In this document: piece by piece, positions 12,598-43,377 of the stretch
How positions within the stretch are numbered: position 1 is the stretch's first letter
Layout of the letters: each line of letters begins with the position of its first letter
DNA from: Rotaria sordida
Lineage: Eukaryota > Rotifera > Eurotatoria > Philodinida > Philodinidae
Assembly: GCA_905250125.1 (NCBI GenBank)
Contig: CAJNOL010000089.1
Span: forward strand, 215,915 to 279,914
Direction of reading: 5' to 3'
Length of the DNA: 64,000 nucleotides
Position numbers and translations under genes: made by a program
The notes under the pieces: generated by a model
Database searches by the model: none
What the model was told of the DNA's origin: nothing
The model's input: the letters and a program-made list of their open reading frames with translations, nothing else

Positions 12598-13512
12598 TCA
12601 ATCATCATCAAGAATAGCTTTCTGTAATCCATTTAAATAATATTCATATGTACTATTAATAATTCCCCATGATACAAGACTTCGAACAAAATTCCATTTT
12701 GCTCCAATATAAAATTCTTTTATTGAATGTCCTCTTTGTTCATAAACTGAACGAAATATTTGTAGTAGTCGATCATGACGACCACCGAGTTCTGACTGTT
12801 GAATATTTTTTAATACATTGATTGGATAAGTTAATGTTGATAAAAGAGCACCTAATAAACCACCACTTAAAAAATCATAAATTGAATGTTCAAAATCCGT
12901 TGAAGCTAATGGCAATAAACCTTTTATAGGTTTTCGACATGCAAAAAATATCATATTTGATATACTATTACGTATTAAAATCAATGTTACACCACGATAA
13001 TATTCAATAATACCATAATGTTTATACATCAACATAAAAGCATGTAAACCATTACGAATACTAGTGTTATATTTTGGTGTTTGAAGTAAAACTTGTGTCC
13101 GTTCTAGTGGTGTTAAAATAGCTTCTGTACCACCAGCTAATGCTGAAGCAATCGGTTGATGAAACCAATGATCTTTTTTTGAAAATGATTGTAATATATG
13201 TAAATAATGCGCATTAGCACCAAACATAATACTTAAAGAAAATGTTTTTTGTAATAATGGTAATGCCATACCACGATATAGAATAAGAAAGCCTTCATTT
13301 TTTAATTGTTGATATGCACCAAGGGTATTAAGACGGTAAAGTTGTTGTCGAAAAATTAATTTATTAACTGGATAAGTTAATAAAATATTTGTTGCTGATG
13401 AAAGAAAACCGGCGGCATATTCAGGTGAACGTTGTTTTAATCTATATGAGATTCCTTGTTGTCTTGAAGTCATAGGAACAAAAGACACGTTTTGCTCCTG
13501 TTCATAACTCAT
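12598..13512 (-). CDS. SLC25A51: Mitochondrial carrier, SLC25A51-like (NAD+ transporter)
   Basis: Mitochondrial inner-membrane carrier; vertebrate SLC25A51 imports NAD+ into the matrix. Single uninterrupted exon of 304 aa counted from the ATG at 13512 (MSYEQEQ); the frame stays open 5' to a TTG at 13527, but ATG is the better start. Three carrier repeats with loop signatures: PVNKLIFR at about residues 48-55 (degenerate, as in SLC25A51), PLERTQ at 135-140 (canonical), and PINVLK at 230-235. Segments such as LYRGMALPLLQKT, GGTEAILTPLERTQ, EYYRGVTLILIRNSISN and SWGIINSTYEYYLNG closely follow the human SLC25A51/52 pattern as I remember it. The gene lies 161 bp downstream of the CYFIP stop on the same strand, and a TTCTTCTAG acceptor-like site ends at 13532, 19 nt before the ATG. 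SLC25A51 is more likely than other SLC25 members; substrate is by homology. Confidence 0.92.
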   Translation of the reverse strand: MSYEQEQNVSFVPMTSRQQGISYRLKQRSPEYAAGFLSSATNILLTYPVNKLIFRQQLYRLNTLGAYQQLKNEGFLILYRGMALPLLQKTFSLSIMFGANAHYLHILQSFSKKDHWFHQPIASALAGGTEAILTPLERTQVLLQTPKYNTSIRNGLHAFMLMYKHYGIIEYYRGVTLILIRNSISNMIFFACRKPIKGLLPLASTDFEHSIYDFLSGGLLGALLSTLTYPINVLKNIQQSELGGRHDRLLQIFRSVYEQRGHSIKEFYIGAKWNFVRSLVSWGIINSTYEYYLNGLQKAILDDD

Positions 13513-13673
13513 AATAGTAAAAAACAACCATCTAGAAGAAGATATAAGAGATATTTATTTTGTCGAAATTGAATTACAGAGAAAAGGAGAACAAAAAACA
13601 CACACACACCCACACAATGATATTTGTATATACATAAAAAAAAAACACATGATTAGATCAACGATAAGATAGA
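13513..13673. other. Compact spacer between CYFIP and SLC25A51-like gene
   Basis: Only 161 bp separate the CYFIP stop codon (13674-13676) from the downstream ATG at 13512. On the minus strand it holds an AATAAA at 13554-13559, probably the CYFIP poly(A) signal, then a polypyrimidine stretch and AG (13532-13533) just before the SLC25A51-like start. A CA-rich microsatellite lies at about 13599-13616. There is little room for an independent promoter. Confidence 0.55.
13554..13559 (-). promoter_or_regulatory. Probable CYFIP poly(A) signal
   Basis: The complement reads AATAAA, about 115 nt after the CYFIP stop and 42 nt before the ATG of the SLC25A51-like gene. If it is used, the CYFIP 3' end nearly abuts the next coding region. 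Confidence 0.45.
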
Positions 13674-27109
<13,436 letters not shown>

Positions 27110-29489
27110 TTTAATGGGTAAAAGTACACAAGATTACAGTTTTAGAACGTGTGTACAAGAATACAAAAAAAAGAAGTAGGGCAATTGTTATTGGATACTC
27201 AAAAATTCAATAGTAAAAATCGTTTTACAATATCTAAAGACATAAGTGACATCTATCGAATGAAACAATAGAAAGTATTGAGTGTATGAAGACTTAATTG
27301 AAAGCGAAATATAAGCATTAATGCATGTTGTTTTTTATATATTTTTTGAAGTACAGATTGTTTTTAATTTAAAGATGTTCATAGCGAGTAAAAATCTTTG
27401 ACGATGAACATACTTCATCTAAAATATGGAGAATTGGATCAATCGTGCATTTCAATAAAATGACTGTCTATAAATATTTGAGAATCTAACACAACTCTTT
27501 TGAGTTGAGATCGTTCAATATTCAGTCAATTGAGTTAGTAGATAGTTCTTTCATACAAATTGAGTACAAGGGTTTTTAACTTTCTCAATAGAAAAATAAT
27601 GCAAAGAGTGAAAAAAAAAGACATAGACCTGATGTTTTGACTATAGTAAGGCGATATTTGATAGCATAGATTTATAAAAGAACTATAATCCTGGTGAGGT
27701 ATGACTTATATAATTCAGGCTTGGAATCAATCGAATTTTTTTCAACCGGATTGGACCGGCTGGTTGAAATTCTTGGCTTAACTGGCAAAAAATCGGTACA
27801 TTTAAACGTAGCAGTTAACCTATTAGTTCTTTTGAGAAAAAGTTTATTAGTACGGCTCCACGAAGACATACAATGTGAAACTCATATAGCCGTTGAAGTT
27901 TCTAAGAATAATAATTTATATTTTAGTCTATTGCCTTGCATATACACTAATACTAAGAACGAAGGAAGAAATCTTTCAAAATTTTTCATCTACTAACTCA
28001 CAACGACTGATATTAAACAACATCTATGCTTTGTTTTGTCTGGCTCTCTTCAATAAAGGCATAATCTTTTTTACAAGAACTGATAAGTTTGAAGTTTTCT
28101 CATTTGAAATAATTATTTAACACAATTGAGAGGCTTCTTAATTTGTATCAGTCTACTACTGCCGATAAGAAGACAAAATAAACTAAAGTTCGGTTCTTTT
28201 TTTTACCACGCCTCATATTTTTAGGCTTTTGTAATATCTAGGTATTGTTACAGTTGCATGAGGCAGCAGTTAGTATATCTGAAAATACGTTAAGAATGCA
28301 GCGGTGACAGTGAACCTCTAGTCCATCACATCTACAGTGGATCAGTTGACGGTTCACCGTCATCATTGCAACCCTATTTTGTATCAGTATTCTTCACTAT
28401 AACATATTTCATAGTTGGACTAAATTATAAAGATGTAATCCGATCGACAAATAAAAAACAAATGTAAAATAGCAATCCTAGATATCATAACTAATTATAG
28501 GTTTTATATTTATGTATTTGAGCAAGTATCAAAAGTAAGAAAATTAATATAAATTACAAATTATGGAAACATACAGAGTAATGTAAGCTGACGAATTGAT
28601 GGAATGCGATGACTGGAAATGATCGATTCTTTTTCAAAAACTTTGTTAGTTTCGAGAAATTTCAGAATGAGCATAGTTAATAAGAAAGTGTTGATCATAT
28701 GGTTTCTAATTTTTTTTAACTTATAAAGCGAAGGCTATGATTTTCATTTCTGTTCGTCCCAATGAAAAAAATAATACTAAACTCAAATTTAATAAGTAAA
28801 ATATATTTATCACCATTAGCTTTCATTTATGTTGATAAAGTTTTTCTTGGGCAAACTGCATATTTCTTCATTATTCGCTTTAATTCATTTTTGCAATATT
28901 TTGATCAGAATTATTCGTTTACCTCTTGAAATAAAATCTAATAAGCAATTTATTTTCATAAATAGCAGTTCCTCACGTGCTTGCTATTCATTTACTTTTC
29001 ACCCTATCTTTTCTTTATCTTGGAAATCGTGTGTCTAAAAACATATTTGATTGCGGTCACTTTTAATCGAAAGAAAAACTTATCCATAAAAATTTTATTT
29101 AGAGGTAAATGAAATCGAAATACATGTTCTAATAGATTACAGCGAACAGCGGAGACATTGACCGTTTAACACAGCAACAACTTTTAAACAGTAAAAACAA
29201 TAAACTCAAATTGTTATCTCTAACAAACATTAGCTAGGAAGAAGAAGAAATGCAGGTTAACTGTATTTTACCTATCAAATAAAATTAATAAATTATCCAA
29301 AGTATTCCTACATCTTCTTCCAGAATAAAAATACTTATCTTTCTCTAGCCATGTTTTCTGAATGAAAGATTGTCATTTATGTAATACATTCAATTGAATC
29401 CTATGTACGTTTCTTCAAACTACAAATTATTTTGCTCGATTTAGAACTTCAAATGAAAGAACTCAATTGGCAATAGAGGTGTGCAGGGT

Positions 29490-29527
29490 TACCCTACCCT
29501 ACCTACCCTGCAGGGTAGGGTAAGGGT
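29490..29527. repeat. ACCCTACC-rich palindrome
   Basis: CCTACCCTGCAGGGTAGG at 29502-29519 is a perfect 18-bp palindrome embedded in TACCCTACCC repeats on one side and GGGTAAGGGTA on the other. It follows tagaggtgtgcaggg (29474-29488), similar to some hAT transposon ends, but no partner end was found. Confidence 0.5.
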
Positions 29528-29621
29528 ACGAGAATCAAGGAGTCATTGTACAGATGTATAAGTATATTATTATTCGCTTCATCGATCATCCTCACAGGAT
29601 TCTTCAAGAATGTCGACAAAG

Positions 29622-29740
29622 TTTAAGTGTGGATGTGGGTGTGTGGTGTGAGTGTGGGTAGGGTGTGGGTGTGGATACACAATAAAAGACAAAGCACACT
29701 CCACACCAACACTTACACTCACACTCACGCGATCCTCCTG
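29622..29740. repeat. GT-rich/CA-rich hairpin repeat, copy 1 (TGTGGG-like)
   Basis: A GT-rich half (degenerate TGTGGG, GTGTGAGTGTGGGTA) is followed by the core acaataaaagacaaagcaca and a CA-rich half, so the sequence can fold back on itself. The same core recurs at 35099-35125. The GT half resembles the bdelloid telomere repeat TGTGGG. Confidence 0.65.
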
Positions 29741-30820
29741 TGGCTGAATACTAAAGCCACTATAATCAGACATTTTTGCTTGTCACCAGTTTCTATCGGT
29801 ACAGTAAAAGAGGTGTTCTTTGCATTGTATCTGCGAATGAGTAACCGTACCAGAACTGGTACTTGATAGAGGAACTACGAGACAATACTCAATGAATAGA
29901 CCACTTTTGGTTCGTATCTAAGAAATTTTGTCTCAGAAATAAAAAGAACGTCTGGTAAAGCTGCTATTGACAACTGACTTGCTGAGAAAGAAATCTAATC
30001 ATTACCCCTTAGACAAAACTCTTGGAAATATATGATCTATATTAACATGTTAAAACCACTATATCGTGATATTATCGCTCGACCTATGCATTGAGACAAG
30101 ATTCAAAATAATTGACAGTTGTAACAAAAATTCGAAAGAGTCATACGATTTATACATATAGTAGGTGAGCGGTCAATGCTACTTTTCGATCATAACAAGT
30201 TTTTGAATTTTTCAATTCCAACACAACATATATTAACTACAGAATTACCGAACCAGGAAATAAAAATAACGGGTAACCAGATGAAATTGTCAGTCTTCAT
30301 GAACTATGTTTGGATTACCTATTTAACCTTATTTAAAAAACAAAGTATAGCATTGGATAGAGTAAATAAAGCTCTAGATTTTCATATAGAAAACTAAGTA
30401 ATGAGATAGACAGGAGGCGCATCTTTCCAATTTGTCATATTTAAGTATAATCTTAGCGGGATATATTTTTCAATAGAAGTCATCATCTTTCTCATCAATT
30501 TTTATTTTTTCGCTGTCAGCCTACGGGTGGAATTAAACGGAAGAAGCATCTTTCTTATTCATGATAAATATAGATTCATCATTCCACATTATAAGTGTGT
30601 TGATGTTGATAACATATCACGTTGATCTTCCTTCCCTTGATCTTATTATCTTCACATCATTTTTCCTTCCTGTGTTCACATCTCTCTTGCTCTTTGCTAT
30701 ATATACGTCTGCTGCATGTGAAATAATTACATTCTTGAGATATGAAGTCGCTAAATAAACATCATTACCAATGGTGGCGGTGAGCTACTCATCGAAGTTG
30801 TTGTTACCATAAGTCTAGTA

Positions 30821-31208
30821 AACTGCATCGGGTTTTTTTCGGGTTTTGAGTAAATAGTAAATAAAAACTTTAAATCAAGATCAAACTCTTTTTCGAGATG
30901 TGAATTTGATAGTGGAATATTTTAGCTTTCGAATGATGCATTTGGATTTGAAAAACATTCTATTTCTGCAGTTCTACATATAAAACGATCGCAAAAAAAA
31001 TCGGAATCGGGTTTAAATCGGACTCCGATTTTTTTCGTATATTTTTCTTCTCTAATTCCATGGATTGATTATTTTTCCCGAACCAAGCCATACTATTTGG
31101 AAGCTGGACAACTTCTCTGTCGAACCCACATTTCAAAAGACGAGTTTGATATTGGTGTAAAGTTTTTATTTACTGTTTACTCAAACCCGAAAAAAACTCG
31201 ATGCAGTT
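30821..31208. repeat. Inverted-repeat element
   Basis: The left terminus aactgcatcgggtttttttc and the right terminus (complement of 31188-31208) match with few differences. Imperfect arms of about 85 bp extend to roughly 30905 and 31122. The middle has a second small palindrome around aatcggaatcggg/ggactccgattt (30992-31035). No coding capacity; probably a MITE. Confidence 0.65.
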
Positions 31209-31918
31209 CACTACATAAGTCCTATATGAATCGTTATTTTTATCTCATGTATTTTCATTCTCTCGGTAATAAATTCTGTAAACCGCTTAATATCACAAAA
31301 ATGTTTCATAATATTAGATTATTAGTATCTGATTATAAAGCTATAATGGCGATGCCTTTACTGTGATTAAGAAAAAGAATACAAGCTTTTTACTCCTTTT
31401 ATCATTTGACAAGTATTCAGTAAGAAGTGCTGAGAAGTAGGCTAAAGTGCGAAGAAGTAGCTCACAGTGCTCCTAAGTAACTTAATGCAGTTCGAGTACA
31501 AAGTCTTCTGTGTGTTTTACATTGGGTATATCAGGTTCTAAGCTATGTTAACACGCATGTTGACGCACATGCAGAGGACATTCAGTGCACTCGAAGTGCC
31601 AAGAAATTCCTATGCACATTCGAGTACTAAAAATTTCAATTATCACGTCGTTGAAGATAGATCATTGACACTCAATCATCCATCAGCCAAAAAAATTTCT
31701 TCTTGCGTAACTGGCTTTTTATTTCAGCTTCGTGGCGTGAAGGCATGTAGTGCTCCCCGAAGAGCTGCAATCCATTCTCGACCTTTTGTACATAGTATGT
31801 CTATCTTTAGTTTACAATTCGAACTTGCGTTCGACTTCTATGGAACGTTTAAGTTAAGCATCAACCAAACAATAGAATTTCTATCTCCTTTCATTATCCA
31901 TATCATCAAAGGCAAAGC

Positions 31919-32065
31919 GTGGAATCCTGGAATCTTGAATTCTCCTCAATTCCAAGGATTCCCTAGAATTCCTTAGAATTCCAAGAGTCCTCTATTATTC
32001 CCTAGGATTCTTCAGGATATTCTATGATTTCATGAAATTCTCTTGAATTTCATAGAACTTCTCAA
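31919..32065. repeat. ATTCC/GAATT-rich degenerate repeat, block 1
   Basis: Many overlapping variants of gaattcc, ggattc and attccaagg follow one another without a fixed period, as in an old microsatellite or short satellite. A similar block occurs at 32550-32670. Confidence 0.55.
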
Positions 32066-32099
32066 GTTTTTCAATAAGCTTCGATAAGTGTCAGAGGAC

Positions 32100-32182
32100 A
32101 CTCTCTGTATCCCAATAGGTTTGGGTGTGGGTGTGAGTGTAGCTGTTGTTGTTCTCTTCGCCCACACCCACATCCACACCCT
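32100..32182. repeat. GT-rich/CA-rich hairpin repeat, copy 2
   Basis: ttgggtgtgggtgtgagtgt is followed, after a short spacer, by cgcccacacccacatccacac, giving a foldable GT/CA pair. It lacks the exact core of copies 1 and 3 and so may be a shorter relative. Confidence 0.5.
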
Positions 32183-32549
32183 CTATATACAAGTGATAAA
32201 CTTTATATTTAAGAATATATATTCAATATTTTTTCCTTTCACTGTTTTTACATGCATGCCATTGTGTCCAAGTAGAAGTGACCTTATTATGAATCCTTCT
32301 TCTATTGCTGAATTTTTTTAAAATGTTTATATTCAAGCCTTTCTTGTTTTCATTTTTGATATTTATCAACTATGTTCTATTCTGCTGATCTTAACGTAAA
32401 ATATATCTTGAAAGAGGCCAATTTGCAACTTCAAGATTTGAAAACAAGACGTTCTGAATGAGGAAACTATTTAAAATGTTATTAGAATGTTCTATTAATT
32501 GTTACTATATTTTAACAGATTTTCCTGCACTAGTAGTACATTTAAGGGC

Positions 32550-32670
32550 TTTCAGACTGAGAATCTCAAGATTCTATAGGATCCCCAAAGATTCTCTGAG
32601 ATTCCAGGATTTCGTGGGACTTCATTGGATTCCATCGTATTCTACACAATTCCAGGATTCGAGGATTCCG
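32550..32670. repeat. ATTCC/GATTC-rich degenerate repeat, block 2
   Basis: Dense variants of gattcc, gaatctc and ggattc, as at 31919-32065, about 500 bp away from the first block and in similar surroundings. Confidence 0.5.
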
Positions 32671-33757
32671 CGCTTTTCCTTCTTGTATATCATTCGTAAG
32701 TTTGAGAAATGAACAATACTTCACTGGTAACAAGAAAAATCCTTTGGAGTTCAGTGACCATGTGTTAACTTTATCATAAATGATAAATGAAGAGAGAAAA
32801 TTTTTTTATTATTTTAAGATTAGGAGATGTTTTTGAATTTTGTTCGAGCTCCATTTATATTATAAGTTGAATTAGACAGCTACTCTATCGTGCCTCATTT
32901 TCGCTTTTTCGCTGTTAAAGTCTGCGCAAAAGTGAAATAGTAAAGCATATTTCTTGTAGATATAATCATATTTTGATTATTTCTAATCATTTTGACTGTA
33001 GAATTTATCCATTCCGTATTTGAATCGAAGGATGGGTTTTCTCAGTTTAGCGTCTGCAGTACGGTAGACTATTGTTTTTGATGCCTCTTGTTTGTTCTAC
33101 ATACAAAATAATCATCTTCCTCACCGATTGAAAATTTGGCCAAACCCCGTGAAACATGGATTTTTGTGCAAATTTGCCATTCACAGAAGCGCGCTTTGAG
33201 AGACTGTTAGGGTTCACGCTCACGAAGAGCGACGAACACGGTTAAAGATGTATGTTTTTTCTTCTCTCTCCGTTTATTTTTTGAGAAAACAAAAGTTTAT
33301 ATACGTACATGAAAAACAAGGACACAAGTAGAAAGAAATAGAAAGGTTAATCAAGGACAAAGAAAAGCAATAGAAATGAAATAACGGAAACAAAAATATT
33401 TAAAAAAAAGAGAATAGATAGAATTGAGGTATATGTTATAGAAATGCACTGTAACAGAGACATTGAGGATAATTATTGCGAAGAGATATTTCCCTAATAC
33501 ACAAATCTGAAGTGTCCCTTTCAATGTGTGTAGTTGATAGTGTCTACTGAAAAGAATTGTCACAATGAAGAAGCGAAAGAAGCATTCATAAGCCTGAAAA
33601 TGGGATATGTCAAATCCACAGGAGAATGTTCATTATGTTTCATATTAAAAGAAAAGGGTCTGCTAATGTCACAACTGCATAATACTGACTGTTCGTTCTA
33701 ACAGAAGAATAGAATATCTTTTATTATGTTGATTTTTTTATTTTATATTTGCATAAG

Positions 33758-34771
33758 ATGTCATCTGTGAGTCAAAATAATACGGATTCTTCTGAATTTC
33801 TTGAAAATTTTTCAACAAGATTCGGCAAATTGGTCTTGTTCGTCTCTCTTGAACCTCCTGCACTCCTATGCAACTTTTTTCTTGTATATCATCTCATTGT
33901 TGATCAAGCTCTTCGTCGAGCACTTCATTATCACGTCGTGTTGGCCTTGCTCATCATCAGTCTTTTGACGAATGCGATCGAAGTTCCTCGCGTTCTAAAT
34001 TTTCTTTATACAGGAGTCGTCACACCAGCAACAACAATCAACTGTCTCATTTGGCAATGGTGCGATTTTACGCTTTGTAGTCTTAACAATATGCTCATGT
34101 GGTGGATGTCGATAGAGCGACATTTGTTAGTGTTTCATTCACATCTGTTCAACACATCCAAACGTCGTCGGTTGCTGCATTACATGCCACTCATAATATT
34201 GGTGATCTATATCGCTGGTTTCTACGCCATAGTGATTTTTTTGTATCCATGCGAGCCAAACCCCAACTATCTGTCGGTTCTTTGTGGTCTACCTTGCTTC
34301 TCTCTCGAATCAGTGATCTCTACATTCGATCTGTTGGCTCATAATTTGGTTCCTCTGCTCTTTAACATTTTTCTCAGTATTGGTATGATCATTCGAGTAT
34401 TGTACAGGAAGCGCGTCTATATGCACCAACCTATTCAGTGGCGAAAATATCGCAAGATGATTTTGCAGCTGCTGATTTTGTCAACTTTCTATTGTGCAAC
34501 GGTGGCTCCATACGCCCTCATTCCTTTCATCGGTCTATTTGGAGGTTTGCCTACCCTTGCCGCGTACATACAAACAGTGTACTTCTATTATCTCTTTTGG
34601 TTACTTGCATTACTATTACCTCTTGTATGCATTGTCTCCATCTCCGAAGTGAGAGTGAAGATCACAAAACGGCTTAGAAGATTCATCAGACGACGAAACA
34701 TTGTGATCCCTCTCGCGGCAACTGTAAATAATAATCGGACAACACAGTTTCCTCTTGCTGTATTGCCATGA
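33758..34771 (+). CDS. Rhodopsin-like orphan G-protein-coupled receptor (bdelloid-type)
   Basis: Single-exon reading frame of 337 aa with seven hydrophobic segments: about residues 24-46, 60-84, 94-120, 142-164, 190-216, 234-260 and 270-296. ATG at 33758 is preferred over an upstream in-frame TTG. A short N-terminus has possible N-glycosylation sites (NNT, NFS). TM3 ends MSIERHLLVFH, an ERH variant of the DRY motif; TM6 is introduced by QWRKYRKMILQLL; TM7 reads LLPLVCIVSI instead of NPxxY. Cysteines at the top of TM3 and in ECL2 could form the usual disulphide. From memory, large orphan families with an IERH motif are common in bdelloid genomes. The ligand cannot be deduced. It stands alone between repeat-rich tracts. 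Confidence 0.88.
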   Translation: MSSVSQNNTDSSEFLENFSTRFGKLVLFVSLEPPALLCNFFLVYHLIVDQALRRALHYHVVLALLIISLLTNAIEVPRVLNFLYTGVVTPATTINCLIWQWCDFTLCSLNNMLMWWMSIERHLLVFHSHLFNTSKRRRLLHYMPLIILVIYIAGFYAIVIFLYPCEPNPNYLSVLCGLPCFSLESVISTFDLLAHNLVPLLFNIFLSIGMIIRVLYRKRVYMHQPIQWRKYRKMILQLLILSTFYCATVAPYALIPFIGLFGGLPTLAAYIQTVYFYYLFWLLALLLPLVCIVSISEVRVKITKRLRRFIRRRNIVIPLAATVNNNRTTQFPLAVLP

Positions 34772-35073
34772 TCAGCCATTTATAATACTTTTGCGGGGAG
34801 TTGATCATGAATGTTGTGACATTGTAATGTTGGTTAATAATTAAATCATTCTCAAGAAAATATTTTCGAAAACCTATATGCGTCAGTATAGTTGAGTTCA
34901 CTTCAAAAGTTACACGCAAATATGACAAAGGAAATTTAGTAGGAGAAAGAAAAAGGAAGAATACAACAGCATTTTAGCTACTTTGGATACTGGATGCTCT
35001 CCGGTGACAGATTCAATAGATCGACATCTTGTCTAGGATTAATGCTAGCTGTAACTCTGAATAGAAGTCTCGC

Positions 35074-35195
35074 CTGTGGCAGAGTGTGAGTGTGGGTATA
35101 CAATAAAGGACAAAGCACACTCGACAACAACACACACTCACATTCATACTTACACCCATCCACACCCACACCTGCATTCCACACTCACACCCATC
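35074..35195. repeat. GT-rich/CA-rich hairpin repeat, copy 3
   Basis: gagtgtgagtgtgggtatac, then acaataaaggacaaagcacac, then a long CA-rich half. The core differs from copy 1 at very few positions although the copies are 5.4 kb apart, so the two belong to one dispersed repeat family. Confidence 0.65.
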
Positions 35196-36285
35196 TGTCA
35201 TCTCGAAAACCCGACGACTAGATTGAAGGTCGTCATTGACATCTTCTCTTGCTTCCTGAAAAAGCTTTGCCCACCTTGCAACTGTTCAATACAATGGAGC
35301 TTTAGGTCCCAATGATGTTGTTAGTTTCTCTTGAATTGTCTTTGGATCTATTCTCAAAATAGTTCGAGTTTTAACATAATATCGATCAAATTCATTATCC
35401 ATTTTTCAAAATTTTTTTTGGAAATGGATTTTAGCTGGAAGAATATTAGAAATAAAACCAAAATAGATTTATTATATATTATTATAGATAAGATATTCTA
35501 CTATTTATTCGTACAACAGATTCTTAAATGTTAACAGGTTTATAAGATTCTCAGCAACGTTGCCAGAACTTTCGGTCACACCTAAATATCAAACATATGA
35601 ATAGTAGCAGAAAAAAAACATAAGGATGGACACCAAACAGACTTGTATTGGTTGCAATGTGTTCTTCTTTTTGTAAAAAAAACTTGTTGAGTGAAAAAAA
35701 TTATAGATAGTTATATTCAACAAATGAACTTGTCTTGTTTTTTATTGAACTAAATGTGGTCTACCGTATTGTCAGCATTTAGTACAATTTTGTCAAAAAA
35801 TGTTTTATGATGATGACAAGAAGATGCCCGCAAATGATAAAATCAATCATAAAGTTTTGTCGAAAAATGACTCAAACGTGGCTCATATAGAGAAGTTATT
35901 AAAAAATGTCATTCAAAGTAAATCTTCTTTGAAAATCCTTCTTTTTAAATTAAAATGAGTATCTTCTTAATCTTTGACAATAGTATGTAAAATATAGAAA
36001 ATAATTATCATAATATATATTTTAATGAATCCGTAAGGTTCCTTCTCCTCTCACTCTAAAAAAGTCTAACTTCGACAAGATACATGAGACATTGATAAAA
36101 TGTTGCATAAATATTCGAGTCATGGAAATACATTAATAAAAAGTTTTCATTTCTCCATACCTTATTATTTTGGAGATTTCCAGAGATCAAACTACAAAGC
36201 AGGTCGTTTACACATACAAATTTTTTATTAATATATTTCAAGCTGCAGAGCTCGATTTGTTTTCATTTGAAATAGAATTTCTTAC

Positions 36286-36452
36286 CACTTCAGATGAAGG
36301 AAAGAGTTTTTTATAATTTTTATTCGGTTTCATTTTTCCGATCATCGAAACTTCACGAATCTAGAGTTGCTAGGCATGATTTTCCAGGAAATTCAGGATT
36401 TATCTAACATTGACGATTCATTAGAAAATTTCTTTCCTTCATCTGAAGGACT
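36286..36452. repeat. Small inverted-repeat element
   Basis: Ends cttcagatgaaggaaagag (about 36288-36306) and tttccttcatctgaagg (about 36434-36450) are reverse complements of about 18 bp around an AT-rich centre of roughly 125 bp. Size and structure fit a MITE. Confidence 0.5.
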
Positions 36453-37255
36453 ATGTATATATTTATCGATTACAAAAAAAACAGCTCTTTAGAATAGAAT
36501 ATATTAAGAAAAACAATTGTCCAAAGTTCGATCATTATCGAACAAATTAATTTTGAGAAAAACGTAAAAGAAGTTTTTTTTTAATATAGTCTTTTTATTA
36601 TTACTTAAAATGGAGATGAAGCATAAATATATTACATGTCAATCAAGCCACTTGTCTTTGTACATTAGGTTGTCCTTGTACGAGATACATCACAATAGAT
36701 TATGTGGATGAAGAGAATATCAACACTCACACGATTATGCTATTGTAGATTTCAAAAATGTATCTCTAAGATGCACAAGATTTGATTACTTCTGAAAAAT
36801 ATTTATTTATTGTGCAGATATAACTCTGCAAAAAATTTTACTGATTGCTCTAGACATCATTATTTGTCCAGATAGTTTCAGAGATCATTCATAAAACTTC
36901 CAAAATCTTCAAGAATTAAAACTATTTTAATAAGTTTGTACACTAGGCAGCTCAGGCAACATGTTTATATGTTTGTCTCAAAAATCATGTTTTTGGTGAA
37001 AATCAAGTTTTCTGAGGAAACGCGGTGTTTAAAACAATGAAATTTTATCAGTTCTTTTCACAATACGTATCACAAGAGAATAAATTACTAATCTTTTTTT
37101 TTATCCTAGAATATTTTTGTGAAAAAATAAAAACTGAAACCCATAAATATATAACACAAAATAAATATTACAAAATTAGAAAAATCACGGCATTAAAAAA
37201 CACATTATTCGGTATCAGTCATGGAATATGACGAAATATTATCGTTATAGTCACT

Positions 37256-43377
<6,122 letters not shown>

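Larger units (their letters stand above)
27110..33757. other. Gene-poor tract between CYFIP and the GPCR
   Basis: About 6.6 kb without a convincing gene. The first few hundred bases must contain the CYFIP promoter. The rest holds short open frames with no recognisable domains, a small palindrome (about 28299-28360), a C/G-rich palindrome (29502-29519), GT/CA hairpin repeats (29622-29740, 32100-32182), an inverted repeat (30821-31208) and ATTCC-rich degenerate repeats (31919-32065, 32550-32670). The mix suggests decayed mobile DNA. Confidence 0.6.
34772..37255. other. Intergenic region between GPCR and first cullin
   Basis: About 2.5 kb with no recognised gene. It holds the third GT/CA hairpin repeat (35074-35195) and a small inverted repeat (36286-36452). 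The first cullin ends at 37256 on the minus strand, so GPCR and cullin converge here. Confidence 0.6.

Noticed and set aside
29579..29866. Overlapping open frames on both strands over the GT/CA repeat
   Set aside because: His/Thr/Pro and Val/Gly/Trp dipeptide patterns come from the simple repeat on each strand.
31545..31976. 143-codon plus-strand open frame
   Set aside because: No recognisable domain; its 3' end runs into the ATTCC-rich repeat, so it is probably fortuitous.
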